Below, in pieces: positions 32,712 to 40,746 of a stretch of DNA of 64,000 nt. Under the pieces are notes generated by a model that had not been told where the DNA came from, did not search any database, and saw only the letters and a program-made list of their open reading frames with translations. The translations under genes and the position numbers were made by a program. How positions within the stretch are numbered: position 1 is the first letter of the stretch; the number at the start of each line of letters is the position of its first letter. Source of the stretch: a virus; IMG/VR virus record IMGVR_UViG_3300033141_005269, positions 1-64,000 of that record. One strand, given 5' to 3'.

Positions 32712-33161
32712 TCACGGCTGCTCGAAGGCGCGGTATTTATTTGATTGCCGAGATAATTGCTGTCCCCTTCCAGCGCCCCGCATCTCCTTCCGAGCAATTG
32801 CCGACCCAGCGGACGCAATTTTTAAAGCCTTTTCAAGTTCAACCTCTATACCTTCCGCATAAACTCCAAGAATTTGAGCGTCCTTGAATTGCCTAAAGTG
32901 GGATAAAACCATCTCCAGATATCCCCGAAGTTTTTCAAGACGATTTTTACAATCCTCTAATTCATCAGCGTATTTAACATCATTTCTTGTTAAATCGGAA
33001 ATATAATCTCTTAATTCCTGGACTTCTTTCTGCGCATCCTCGAGTCGAACCCACTTCTGGTCCAACAGCGGATTATGCACTCCATCTACAGTTTTTGCCC
33101 ATGCTTCTTTCCATAACGCGTAAACTTCTTCGTAAGACTTCGCTTTGTTTTTCAAACTCAT
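32712..33161 (-). CDS. coiled-coil protein (149 aa)
   Basis: Residues 35-110 are a long heptad-patterned coiled coil (LEDAQKEVQELRDYISDL, YADELEDCKNRLEKLRGYLEM). Stop-start overlap (ATGA) with the upstream gene. Probably a scaffold or regulator; unknown. Confidence 0.6.
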   Translation of the reverse strand: MSLKNKAKSYEEVYALWKEAWAKTVDGVHNPLLDQKWVRLEDAQKEVQELRDYISDLTRNDVKYADELEDCKNRLEKLRGYLEMVLSHFRQFKDAQILGVYAEGIEVELEKALKIASAGSAIARKEMRGAGRGQQLSRQSNKYRAFEQP

Positions 33162-33280
33162 CGAGAAACCTCCTTAGCTAATGCCTCGAAAAGTTCTTCA
33201 TGCTTCGCGATATCTTTGCGCAACCAAGCCTCGAGAAACTTTTGCTGAAAGTGAATAAGCAAGCTTTTAATTCGGATCAT
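33158..33280 (-). CDS. 40-aa helical peptide
   Basis: I choose ATG 33280, overlapping the upstream stop, rather than longer starts that would cover that gene. MIRIKSLLIHFQQKFLEAWLRKDIAKHEELFEAL is amphipathic. Unknown. Confidence 0.5.
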   Translation of the reverse strand: MIRIKSLLIHFQQKFLEAWLRKDIAKHEELFEALAKEVSR

Positions 33281-33494
33281 CCAAATCAACCAGCTGATAA
33301 TCATAACCGAGAATAGCCGTTTCGAGACCAGAAAGAAAGCAACCAAATCGATCGCGAAAATCAAAATGTTCTATCGTCCATCGCTTAGTGTCCGGGTTAT
33401 AATTTGGAATGTAAGTTTGAGCAAGCCAGCTTATCGCGCCTTTTAAATACAATAATCTTTCGAGTATGGAAAGCCTGCGTTTAACAAATTTCAA
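33267..33494 (-). CDS. unknown protein (75 aa)
   Basis: TTG start behind CTTGGAGGAAG, which itself lies in the end of the preceding gene. MKFVKRRLSILERLLYLKGAISWLAQTYIPNYN and so on; helical then extended. Longer upstream starts lack a ribosome binding site. Confidence 0.55.
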   Translation of the reverse strand: MKFVKRRLSILERLLYLKGAISWLAQTYIPNYNPDTKRWTIEHFDFRDRFGCFLSGLETAILGYDYQLVDLDDPN

Positions 33495-33495
33495 A

Positions 33496-33630
33496 TTAAT
33501 CTTCCTCCAAGTGATCCCATGGAAACTTCCAACCATGCCGTCGCTTTTCATGCATAAGCAAGCTATGAGCTGCCATGCCGAGTATGAATGAACAAATGCA
33601 CGAAACAATGAAGTTCACAAAATCGATCAC
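33496..33630 (-). CDS. 44-aa membrane peptide
   Basis: GTG start behind GGGGGAA. MIDFVNFIVSCICSFILGMAAHSLL is one transmembrane helix followed by a basic cytoplasmic tail (MHEKRRHGWKFP). Its end carries the next gene's ribosome binding site. Confidence 0.55.
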   Translation of the reverse strand: MIDFVNFIVSCICSFILGMAAHSLLMHEKRRHGWKFPWDHLEED

Positions 33631-33658
33631 TGATTATTCCCCCAAAATGAATAGCGAA

Positions 33659-33856
33659 TTATTCGCTTATATTTGCACTATCTGTTTTGAAAGCTTCCAG
33701 GAGTGCAGGAGACATCCGGACGAAATATCGATTCGGTTTATGATCTTCAAGGTGTACTCGAGAACCATGCTTGCGCGCGAAATTACGAATTTCAGTATAT
33801 TCCGACTTCGTCATCCGAACTACTACTTCTCCGCGTTTATATTTATAAACTTCCAA
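33659..33856 (-). CDS. small basic protein (65 aa)
   Basis: TTG start seven bases after TTTTGGAGG. MEVYKYKRGEVVVRMTKSEYTEIRNFARKHG is beta then helix, basic; possible DNA binding. Unknown. Confidence 0.55.
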   Translation of the reverse strand: MEVYKYKRGEVVVRMTKSEYTEIRNFARKHGSRVHLEDHKPNRYFVRMSPALLEAFKTDSANISE

Positions 33857-33898
33857 CTTACAACCTCCAAAATAAGGGAAAGATTTTTCGTATATAAA

Positions 33899-34105
33899 CT
33901 ATTCTTCCCTAAGTATTACTTTCAAATTACCTGACAACGGAAGCTTATTTAGTCTCATATAATCACTATTAAGAATAGTTGCTTCAATCGAAAGTCTAGT
34001 CTCCATTGGATCGAATGAAACACTGAGTTCGCGAACAGTTGCCTTAAGATAGATTTTCTTTCCTTTCAGTGCATCAGCTAGCTCCTCAATTTCAATTTCG
34101 TCCAA
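33899..34105 (-). CDS. small beta-rich protein (68 aa)
   Basis: TTG start directly after the upstream stop. Begins MDEIEIEELADALKGKKIYLKA, echoing the EAKRLADAIK start of two other proteins in this block. The rest is beta-strand-like (KATVRELSVSFDPMETRLSIEATI). Confidence 0.55.
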   Translation of the reverse strand: MDEIEIEELADALKGKKIYLKATVRELSVSFDPMETRLSIEATILNSDYMRLNKLPLSGNLKVILREE

Positions 34106-34516
34106 TTATTGCACTTCCCCTTCATCTGGATTAAGTCCAAGCTCCATATCAATTAGAAGAGCGATTTCGAAGGTTAACTTCATCAACCGTCTAAAATCAT
34201 CCCAAGTCCACAGCTTGTTAAGATGCCCGTGGCCAATACCTATTCCCAAATCCTTAAGCTCATTAACTTTTCTTTCGAGTTCTGAGCCTTTTAAACGCTC
34301 TGGAACTTCAATTTCCAAAAGATGATCAGATGCTCTGCTTGCCCAGCTTTCGATTAGCCTTGAAGACTCCCTCGAATTCGAAAGCGATGTTTTGAGAACT
34401 GTCGGGTCCATAAAATGCATTGCAAACTTGACCAAGCAAATAACTAGCCCGCGCCCATATTCTGACGGTGGAATATTTTTAATTGCATCTGCAAGTCGTT
34501 TAGCTTCGAGTGACAA
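34106..34516 (-). CDS. helical protein with EAKRLADAIK start (136 aa)
   Basis: TTG start behind TTTTGGAGG. N-terminus MSLEAKRLADAIKNIPPSEYGRG is nearly shared with the protein at 50267. Helical throughout. The shared N-terminus may be a docking or degradation signal. Confidence 0.6.
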   Translation of the reverse strand: MSLEAKRLADAIKNIPPSEYGRGLVICLVKFAMHFMDPTVLKTSLSNSRESSRLIESWASRASDHLLEIEVPERLKGSELERKVNELKDLGIGIGHGHLNKLWTWDDFRRLMKLTFEIALLIDMELGLNPDEGEVQ

Positions 34517-34655
34517 GAATAAACCTCCAAAACTTTGCGAAGGCGAAGTTGTTGATAGGCTTCAGAAGCCGGTAGTTTGTAAGGTTTGCGGAAATCGAGT
34601 AAGACTAAAAATAAAGTAATGAAGATTAGAAGAACTGGCAATATTAATCCCAGCT

Positions 34656-34823
34656 TTATTCAATTTTTCGCCAGGAAAGCCAAGAATTGAACATCGCGAC
34701 TATTTTTTCATCTTCCCAAATTTTAAGTCTAGACTCCTCATCAACCGTGACCTTACTTATGTTTTCGAAAATTTCTTTGAATAATCTGTCTAGAGCACCC
34801 TCGACAAATACAGCAACTTTCAA
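34656..34823 (-). CDS. small protein (55 aa)
   Basis: TTG start nine bases after TTTTGGAGG. MKVAVFVEGALDRLFKEIFENISKVTVDEE and so on. Unknown, but the ribosome binding site is perfect. Confidence 0.55.
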   Translation of the reverse strand: MKVAVFVEGALDRLFKEIFENISKVTVDEESRLKIWEDEKIVAMFNSWLSWRKIE

Positions 34824-34847
34824 CCGAAAACACCTCCAAAACGGAGT

Positions 34848-35435
34848 TTAATGCTTGATCATAGCCACACGCTTCCCATCTCCTCGAATAAAACAATAAT
34901 TACAATTTACAAGGCAATGATTGAGCTTAACCGAACAAATGAACCAATTGTCTCGATACTTTTGAACTTCATCCTTTTCGATTATTGTTGCAATATTTCC
35001 TTGTTCTGGAATTAAATTATCCCACTTACTCCAAGTTGAATGAAACAAGATGAAATTTGACGGTAAATTCGAGAAATCGAGAATATGCGCTTTAGTGTAT
35101 GCAAGAAAAGTTACTTCTGGAAGCTGACGTGATATAGAAACCCATTTATCGAGATAAGACTGATTATAGAAATCACCAGAAACATGCACCCTAATGTAAC
35201 GTCCCTTCATCTTCTTAATTTTATTCACCATAAGCTCTGGAAAGTCCTCGCGAAGGGAAAGCTTATAATTGCGCAAACGTGAAGCCAAAACTCCCGGGTA
35301 TAATCGTTCAGCCTTCTTCGCATAACAAATTGAAGCGCATCGGCCCGCGCCAATACAGGTAAGCTTTGTTGGCAAAGACCAAGTTAAGATTTCCTTACTC
35401 AGTTTTAGATTACCACGTCCTAAGAAAAGCGACAA
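34848..35435 (-). CDS. phage gp88-like protein
   Basis: 195 residues from the TTG at 35435, six bases after TTTTTGGAGG. Conserved-looking LSKEILTWSLPTKLTC ... CASICYAKKAERLYP and YIRVHVSGDFYNQSYLDKW, plus a C-terminal CLVNCNYCF. This matches the mycobacteriophage gp88-type family found in many phages, whose function is unknown. Cysteine arrangement suggests metal binding. Confidence 0.7.
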   Translation of the reverse strand: MSLFLGRGNLKLSKEILTWSLPTKLTCIGAGRCASICYAKKAERLYPGVLASRLRNYKLSLREDFPELMVNKIKKMKGRYIRVHVSGDFYNQSYLDKWVSISRQLPEVTFLAYTKAHILDFSNLPSNFILFHSTWSKWDNLIPEQGNIATIIEKDEVQKYRDNWFICSVKLNHCLVNCNYCFIRGDGKRVAMIKH

Positions 35436-35460
35436 AGCAAAGCCTCCAAAAATGGAGTGG

Positions 35461-35634
35461 TTAGGCGCAACATTTTCGTAGCGCCTCGACGACTTCCTCG
35501 ATAACTTTTTCGAAGTCTGCAGTATATACGGTAAACGATCTCGAACCAGAGTATCTACCATTACTAAATCTGCGAATTGAAACGCTTACATAGTCTGGTC
35601 GCTTGCCTATTATTATTCGCTGAGCTCGTGGCAA
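35461..35634 (-). CDS. small basic protein (57 aa)
   Basis: TTG start seven bases after TTTTTGGAGG. MPRAQRIIIGKRPDYVSVSIRRFSNGRYSG then a helix (DFEKVIEEVVEAL). Two CC at the end. Unknown. Confidence 0.55.
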   Translation of the reverse strand: MPRAQRIIIGKRPDYVSVSIRRFSNGRYSGSRSFTVYTADFEKVIEEVVEALRKCCA

Positions 35635-35658
35635 AACTTTCCCTCCAAAAATAAAGAT

Positions 35659-36045
35659 TTATCGATGACTTCTCTTTCTTCTTATTGAAGTCATCATTGT
35701 TCGCCTACCCGCCGACCAAGCCTTATTGGGACGGATTCCACTTCTTTTCAGCGAATCAGCAATTTCTTCTATCATCTTATTATACTCGCGCCATTTGGAG
35801 TGGAAATACTTAAAGAGTGCGAATGATGGCCAGATAAGGAATGAAATTGATAGAATGAGACAAGCTAGATACTCACTGAACGATAAGCTAATTAAGCCAA
35901 TGAGATGATCAATCAGTACATACAGCGAAATAGTAAAGCAAATGAAATGAATAATAAGCGAAGAAATTATTATGCTTTCTCGAGTTAATTTCGAGGTTAT
36001 GTCGCGAAGGCAGAACTTCAGGAAATCAAATATCATCCTGATCAT
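35659..36045 (-). CDS. two-span membrane protein (128 aa)
   Basis: Two hydrophobic helices around residues 25-50 and 55-80 (SLIIHFICFTISLYVLIDHL; YLACLILSISFLIWPSFALF), then a very basic tail ending RRKRSHR. Could anchor DNA or a complex to the membrane. Overlaps the upstream gene by 20 bases. Confidence 0.65.
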   Translation of the reverse strand: MIRMIFDFLKFCLRDITSKLTRESIIISSLIIHFICFTISLYVLIDHLIGLISLSFSEYLACLILSISFLIWPSFALFKYFHSKWREYNKMIEEIADSLKRSGIRPNKAWSAGRRTMMTSIRRKRSHR

Positions 36046-36247
36046 TTTTAAAACCCTCCGCTATAGCATGTGGTTCAACTTGTTCTAGAAGATCGCTAAG
36101 AACTTGAAACAGAACCTTTGCGTTAGGAAAGAATAGAACTATTTTCCCAGACTCGCTGGAAAAGTCTATAGTGCAAAAACCCTCATGATTTTCGAAGCGA
36201 ACTGTTTCATCTTCATGATTAGAGTAATAGCAAACCAAAATGCCCAA
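36026..36247 (-). CDS. small beta protein (73 aa)
   Basis: TTG start behind TTTTGGAGG. MGILVCYYSNHEDETVRFENHEGF then FPNAKVLFQVLSDLLEQV. Unknown. Confidence 0.6.
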   Translation of the reverse strand: MGILVCYYSNHEDETVRFENHEGFCTIDFSSESGKIVLFFPNAKVLFQVLSDLLEQVEPHAIAEGFKNDQDDI

Positions 36248-36271
36248 GATATTTCCTCCAAAATAAAGGGA

Positions 36272-36649
36272 TTATTTGCCAAGAGAACGAGCAATATCTA
36301 GAAGCTCTAGACTAGATTCAACAAACTCCGCGAAAGAACAATCGAGAATCACTTCGCCAAGATCGATTACTCGAATCCGTTGGTTTTTGCAGTCCACCTC
36401 GATGAGACGCCAAATATCACCATGTTGATTGGTACAAATCCCATATCCAGTCTCGCCATCGAGGTCACCGTGAAGCATTTCGCAAAAGATTATCCGGGCT
36501 AAATAACATGAATCGTCCCAACGCGCTCGTCTACTTAAAGCGCGATGGACATCTTCTATTAAATAAGTCGCGCCCCAGTGAGTGTAAAGGTAAACAGCTT
36601 TTGTCTCATCCCAAGAATCAATAATTTTAACTTGTCCGCGATCGCCCAA
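36272..36649 (-). CDS. conserved phage/archaeal hypothetical protein (125 aa)
   Basis: TTG start behind TTTTGGAGGG. MGDRGQVKIIDS ... VYLYTHWGATYLIEDVHRALSRRARWDDSCYLARIIFCEM is a pattern I recognise from conserved proteins in haloarchaeal and phage genomes (YTHW...R..W.D..YLARI). Function unknown. Confidence 0.7.
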   Translation of the reverse strand: MGDRGQVKIIDSWDETKAVYLYTHWGATYLIEDVHRALSRRARWDDSCYLARIIFCEMLHGDLDGETGYGICTNQHGDIWRLIEVDCKNQRIRVIDLGEVILDCSFAEFVESSLELLDIARSLGK

Positions 36650-36671
36650 AATTTACCCTCCAAAACTCGAG

Positions 36672-37058
36672 TTACTTCAAGAGAGAATCAGAAATCGCAT
36701 GAGCTGATAATAGATTTAAGACACTTTGCTTTGTTTCGCCGTCTAAGAGCATACTTTTAACTTTAAACCAGACACGATATTTCGAAGAAGGAATGAGCTC
36801 CAAGAACTTAAGAAATTCGATATCTTCTTGCGCTTCGAAATTATAAGTCTTCTTTAAATTAACATTTCTACGACCGAAAAGAAATAATTTCACCGCTTCA
36901 GCTTTGTAAGTACTTATCCCGAAACTGGAAAGTGTTCGCCATAAACATGATCCAACAGATGGAACAAATTCATGTCCTTTGACAACGAGATATGTATTTT
37001 CGAAGATTCGACCATGTTTCACAAAGTTTCGAGTTATAATTCGAAATACAACTTCCAA
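36672..37058 (-). CDS. unknown protein, paralogue of next gene (128 aa)
   Basis: Start set at TTG 37058 behind GAGGTGGTG. It aligns along its length with the product of 37072-37440 (beta start, hydrophobic KLFLFGRRNV/KYFLFHNKKV, then FLE...S..R..VW.K...M and an alternating helix), so the two are a tandem duplication. Function unknown. Confidence 0.6.
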   Translation of the reverse strand: MEVVFRIITRNFVKHGRIFENTYLVVKGHEFVPSVGSCLWRTLSSFGISTYKAEAVKLFLFGRRNVNLKKTYNFEAQEDIEFLKFLELIPSSKYRVWFKVKSMLLDGETKQSVLNLLSAHAISDSLLK

Positions 37059-37071
37059 GATTATCACCACC

Positions 37072-37440
37072 TCAACTAGATAAGGCCTCGGATAAAGCTT
37101 CGAGCTCAAGAAACTCCAAAACGTCTTTCCGGCTTTTATGTTCAACAAATATCATATTGTAAGCTTTGCGCCAAACGCTAAATCGTTGAGCTGAAAATTG
37201 GCTCGCAACTTCTAAAAATCTCTTATCATTATCCGAGAGTTGCGTGGAAAACAAGCCCGCATCATCGACTTCTACTTTCTTGTTATGGAATAAAAAATAT
37301 TTGGCGACGAGATCGCGATAAGATGTATTGCTTTGTTGAATACCAACTGGAAGACCATTCACCCTGCCCACGAAGGCTGTATCCACATATGCATAATATC
37401 CATCATATATGAACTCGAGAGTTATTCTATCCTTCCCCAT
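37072..37440 (-). CDS. unknown protein, tandem paralogue (122 aa)
   Basis: MGKDRITLEFIYDGYYAYVDTAFVGRVNG. Paralogous to its downstream neighbour. Overlaps the upstream zinc-ribbon gene by 14 bases. Confidence 0.6.
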   Translation of the reverse strand: MGKDRITLEFIYDGYYAYVDTAFVGRVNGLPVGIQQSNTSYRDLVAKYFLFHNKKVEVDDAGLFSTQLSDNDKRFLEVASQFSAQRFSVWRKAYNMIFVEHKSRKDVLEFLELEALSEALSS

Positions 37441-37753
37441 TTTTTATCAGCTCTAAATCCTTTCTGCAAGCTCGGCAAAGTCCATTCGAAAGATACTGGA
37501 TTGGAACGCGAGCTCCACATCGCCTACACTTTCCCATTGCAACCAAAGAGTTAATTCGCAGAAGAATCGGAACATCAACCAAATGAAAACCTCCAAAACA
37601 ATTGTCTTTAGAAAATCGATAAGCAAGCCATAGATTTACAATGAACAGAACTAGGAAGAAGAAAGCGTCTGCCGCGTTTTCAGCAGTAAAGAAAGCATTT
37701 AAACTTGTTCCCGAACCGAAAGCTACTAAATGGCTCCAGAACTTGTTACTCAT
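37427..37753 (-). CDS. membrane helix plus zinc ribbon, with internal start
   Basis: 108-residue frame: a hydrophobic helix (AFFFLVLFIVNLWLAYRF) then a zinc ribbon (CRRCGARVPIQYLSNGLCRACRK). A perfect TTTTGGAGG followed by TTG lies in frame near residue 54. A separate 51-residue zinc-ribbon product is therefore likely, alone or besides the long form. Confidence 0.6.
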   Translation of the reverse strand: MSNKFWSHLVAFGSGTSLNAFFTAENAADAFFFLVLFIVNLWLAYRFSKDNCFGGFHLVDVPILLRINSLVAMGKCRRCGARVPIQYLSNGLCRACRKDLELIKNGEG

Positions 37754-37771
37754 TAATCTAATCCTCCAAAA

Positions 37772-37894
37772 TTAACTTTCGCGAAGTGCGTCGATTACTT
37801 GCCACAAAATCCGCTTATCTATGCAGATGTAATCATCATATGGTTTTTTCTCGATAAGTTTTTCAAGATGTCTTGCGAGTGAGCGTTTGCGCAT
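37772..37894 (-). CDS. 40-aa basic peptide
   Basis: ATG behind AGGGTGATT. MRKRSLARHLEKLIEKKPYDDYICIDKRIL. Unknown; its stop is followed at once by the TTTTGGAGG of the next gene. Confidence 0.5.
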   Translation of the reverse strand: MRKRSLARHLEKLIEKKPYDDYICIDKRILWQVIDALRES

Positions 37895-37903
37895 AGAATC
37901 ACC

Positions 37904-38479
37904 CTAATAATGAGCATTGAAAGGAGTTATGAAAACATCGAGACCTTCATATATGTCATTCATATTTGTTTTTTCTAGTACGCGAGAAAATCTAGATAAT
38001 ACCTTTTCAAGATATGTTCGATTGGTTATTTCAAATCCATCGTTATCGAATAGATAAACGGAATGTGAACAACCGTAACGAGAAAGCTCATGGAATAGAA
38101 ACTGGTTTAAATGTAAGCCTCGAAACATCTTATCATCATTCGTCAAACCAGCGGAGATTTTCTTTAATTCGTTTGGTTCCAATTCGAAAATTTCTTCGTC
38201 GGAAAAGTTCTCAAGAAGTGAACGGATTTCAGAAATCGCGCTTTTAAAGTCTTTCCAAGTAGCATCCATAAGTCGCTCAATCAACTTTTTGCCTTCAGGC
38301 GAATCAGCACGACATACTGTTGGGAGTTTACCCCATCTACTGATCGCGAACTCATCATCAAATGGTATCGCATAATCGAAATGATCTCGCTCGATTAATT
38401 CCTCAATTACGTTATTAGCCTTGCGAAAAGCTTCATCTTCATTCGAAGCATATGTTATTACACCAATGAGCATATGCAA
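37904..38479 (-). CDS. unknown protein (191 aa)
   Basis: TTG 38479 (or ATG two codons on) behind TTTTGGAGGG. Mixed alpha/beta with an HFDYAIPFDDEFAISRWG segment that looks like a conserved phage motif, and an acidic helical centre. Unknown function. Confidence 0.6.
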   Translation of the reverse strand: MHMLIGVITYASNEDEAFRKANNVIEELIERDHFDYAIPFDDEFAISRWGKLPTVCRADSPEGKKLIERLMDATWKDFKSAISEIRSLLENFSDEEIFELEPNELKKISAGLTNDDKMFRGLHLNQFLFHELSRYGCSHSVYLFDNDGFEITNRTYLEKVLSRFSRVLEKTNMNDIYEGLDVFITPFNAHY

Positions 38480-38496
38480 AAGCTTCCCTCCAAAAC

Positions 38497-38847
38497 TTAA
38501 GCATCGACCCATCCAAGAATTTGACGTTTAACAAGCTTGCCATTATCATAGATTAGACGTTCGCCGTCCATGCTTTCTTCTCCAAAGTATTTCAATTCGA
38601 TGTCGCATTCGAGTTGTTGTGAAATGTCTTTTAGCCCGAAACCTTCGAAAATTCCATCGCCATCGTAAAACGATTTCCCCACTACAACCAAAGTTAACGA
38701 GGCATTTCCTCGAATTATGGAGAATTCAAAATTATTCTCAAAGAACGAGATAAGTTTCGGAAAGGACATATTTAAAGCAATCCAGATTGAATTAGGATCG
38801 AATCCCTTCTTCGCGAAGGTTATCGAAACTTCTTGATAATAGCCCAT
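38497..38847 (-). CDS. unknown protein (116 aa)
   Basis: ATG behind AAGGATGAT. MGYYQEVSITFAKKGFDPN and SLTLVVVGKSFYDGDGIFEG suggest a compact alpha/beta fold. Unknown. Confidence 0.6.
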   Translation of the reverse strand: MGYYQEVSITFAKKGFDPNSIWIALNMSFPKLISFFENNFEFSIIRGNASLTLVVVGKSFYDGDGIFEGFGLKDISQQLECDIELKYFGEESMDGERLIYDNGKLVKRQILGWVDA

Positions 38848-38849
38848 GT

Positions 38850-39143
38850 TTAATCATCCTTTAGTTTATTGGCAAGGTAAGATGAAACGAAAGAATCGGA
38901 TAAAATCCCAAGAGACTCAAAGATTTGTGAAGAATAACCATATACCGCGAAAAGCTCCTTGCAGAGGATACAGGCATAGAAACGAACCATTACTGTATTG
39001 AGTATGCTATTATCCACTGTTTCGTCCCAAACTTTCTTTTTAACTCCATGTTTTTCCGTGAAGAAACCTTGGTTTCGCGAAAACTTTCCACTAGCAATGA
39101 GAACTAATCGCTGCCCGCACTTGTGACAATAAACACCTGACAT
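38850..39143 (-). CDS. zinc-ribbon protein (97 aa)
   Basis: ATG 39143 behind TTTTGGAGG. VYCHKCGQRL ... MVRFYACILCKELF supplies two CxxC pairs about 60 residues apart. Helical tail. Unknown partner. Confidence 0.6.
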   Translation of the reverse strand: MSGVYCHKCGQRLVLIASGKFSRNQGFFTEKHGVKKKVWDETVDNSILNTVMVRFYACILCKELFAVYGYSSQIFESLGILSDSFVSSYLANKLKDD

Positions 39144-39164
39144 GAAAAACCTCCAAAACATTGT

Positions 39165-39419
39165 CTAGAAATAAGCCATGTAATCGGTTTCAATAAAGCG
39201 AGCTAAGATGCCTTTGGAACGTAAGAAATCATACCACTTATCACTATCATAGTCAAAAGCCATGTTACGTCTAAACTCCATAAGCAAATCTTGAACTTTA
39301 TTCTTTGGAGCCCAAATTTCCATCAAGAAATTTTGACCGGATTTGCTGCCACAAAGGAATTGATAGATATATGAACGCTCGCCTTTTAGTCTAGCTGCTA
39401 ATATCTCCTCCTCGCTCAT
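39165..39419 (-). CDS. unknown protein (84 aa)
   Basis: ATG start overlapping the upstream gene by 29 bases. MSEEEILAARLKGERSYIYQFLCGSKSGQNF. Helical, aromatic. Unknown. Confidence 0.55.
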   Translation of the reverse strand: MSEEEILAARLKGERSYIYQFLCGSKSGQNFLMEIWAPKNKVQDLLMEFRRNMAFDYDSDKWYDFLRSKGILARFIETDYMAYF

Positions 39420-39735
39420 TGCCTTTCAACCCTTGAGTTATCATAATTGGTGCGAAGAAACTTTCGAGTTCTTCGACTTTATTTTTTAAATTGGCTAACT
39501 CGTTCTGTTTTTCATCTATTAAGAGCTTGAATGTGTAAATTAAACTCGAAAGGTTTTCATAGATATTTAAAATATTTCCTATCGTGAGCTTAATACCTTC
39601 GACTTCCCAGCTATTATAGGACAACCTTCTAAAGTTATGATTCGGAAATGGTTTTGGATGATAGCTTTCGAGAAAATTATTCATCAACCTAATGAGTTTT
39701 ACTAATTGAGAATAGATTTCGATGAAGTCATCCAA
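39391..39735 (-). CDS. helical protein (114 aa)
   Basis: TTG start behind TTTTTGGAGG. Helices flank a beta insert (FRRLSYNSWEVEGIKLTIGN); coiled-coil end. Similar outline to 28329 and 46264 products. Unknown. Confidence 0.55.
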   Translation of the reverse strand: MDDFIEIYSQLVKLIRLMNNFLESYHPKPFPNHNFRRLSYNSWEVEGIKLTIGNILNIYENLSSLIYTFKLLIDEKQNELANLKNKVEELESFFAPIMITQGLKGNERGGDISS

Positions 39736-39756
39736 ATGCTTTAACCTCCAAAAAGC

Positions 39757-40227
39757 TCAGCGTCCTAAATTTTTCGCGAGAACTTGATATTGTAGAGATG
39801 AAAGCTTATCACAGTATTTCTGAACTTCTGGATTATCCTTAAAGTATTCGCGAATGCCGTTTAGAACATCTTCTGAAGGGAGTGTTGGACGCCTTTGCCT
39901 GCAGAGTGAATTATAAACACTTCGAAGGATTTTCACTATTGAGTTAGTCCCATCTTTCATTAAACGAGCGAATAAAGTCGAATTAGTGTATATAGAAGTG
40001 AGTGAAATCAGTTTTGCTATGTCAAGATATATGAGCTTTCCGGATTCGATGAGTTCGAGGAATTTAAGAATTGAAGTTTGGTACCCGCAGAATATCCAAG
40101 AACCTTGAATGACTAATCCGTAACTTGTTTCATAAGCTGATGTGTAAAATTTCAAAGAGATTGGAATGTCGTTGATTGTAAAGGAAATACCATTGTAATG
40201 AATTTCATCTATATCGATAGTAACCAA
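39757..40227 (-). CDS. unknown protein (156 aa)
   Basis: TTG 40227 behind TTTTGGAGG. Beta-rich first half (ISFTINDIPISLKFYTSAYETSYGLVIQGSW), helical second half. Unknown. Confidence 0.6.
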   Translation of the reverse strand: MVTIDIDEIHYNGISFTINDIPISLKFYTSAYETSYGLVIQGSWIFCGYQTSILKFLELIESGKLIYLDIAKLISLTSIYTNSTLFARLMKDGTNSIVKILRSVYNSLCRQRRPTLPSEDVLNGIREYFKDNPEVQKYCDKLSSLQYQVLAKNLGR

Positions 40228-40251
40228 AAACAGAACCTCCAAAACGTAAGT

Positions 40252-40503
40252 TTAAGTTAATTTCCCCGCAACTATTTCAGCCCATAAATCAGCTAATTTT
40301 GGATGCTCGAGTATCAAATCTCGAAACCGAAAAAGTTCTCTATTTTCTTCTTCCAGCTCCTCGATTCTGTCTTCTGCGGCTTCGAGTTCGCTTTCGAGCT
40401 CCTCGCAATGTCTTTGTAAGTCTTTGAAACACTCACCGCATACAACAGCATCTTTTATCTCATATCCGCAATTATCACACCAAATTTTAACTTCAACGTC
40501 CAA
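40252..40503 (-). CDS. zinc ribbon plus coiled coil (83 aa)
   Basis: CDNCGYEIKDAVVCGEC is a treble-type zinc site near the N-terminus, followed by a strong acidic coiled coil (LESELEAAEDRIEELEEENREL). Suggests a small oligomeric adaptor, perhaps a transcription regulator. Confidence 0.65.
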   Translation of the reverse strand: MDVEVKIWCDNCGYEIKDAVVCGECFKDLQRHCEELESELEAAEDRIEELEEENRELFRFRDLILEHPKLADLWAEIVAGKLT

Positions 40504-40508
40504 TTATT

Positions 40509-40721
40509 TCAACGCTCCGTAATTTCTGAGAGTTTGGAAACTAATCGTCCAAGAAGCGGGACGTCGAATAACCAGTCAGCTAAATAGAACCCAAATGAAT
40601 TACTGCGAAGCTTCAGTAATATGAAATGAAAGATGCAAACTCTAAACCAGCTGTTTTCAGTAAAAGCTTCAGCGAATGCTGGGAGATTGCATAAATCGCA
40701 TTGCCAATATCGAGTAAACAT
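40509..40721 (-). CDS. small Cys-containing protein (70 aa)
   Basis: ATG 40721 behind TTTTTGGAGG. MFTRYWQCDLCNLPAFAEAFTENSWFRVCIFHF: CxxC...C..H, a likely zinc site. Unknown. Confidence 0.55.
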   Translation of the reverse strand: MFTRYWQCDLCNLPAFAEAFTENSWFRVCIFHFILLKLRSNSFGFYLADWLFDVPLLGRLVSKLSEITER

Positions 40722-40746
40722 TTGATTTGCCTCCAAAAAGAAGGAG

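Noticed and set aside
34516-34619. Plus-strand zinc-ribbon-like reading (VVCKVCGNRV)
   Set aside because: No start codon in frame, opposite to all neighbours and running through the box that serves the minus-strand gene.
34444-34641. Minus-strand 65-codon ORF with a membrane-like start (MPVLLIFITLFLVLL)
   Set aside because: It reads through the TTTTGGAGG box of the next gene, overlaps that gene by 73 bases and has no ribosome binding site. Kept only as a remote possibility.
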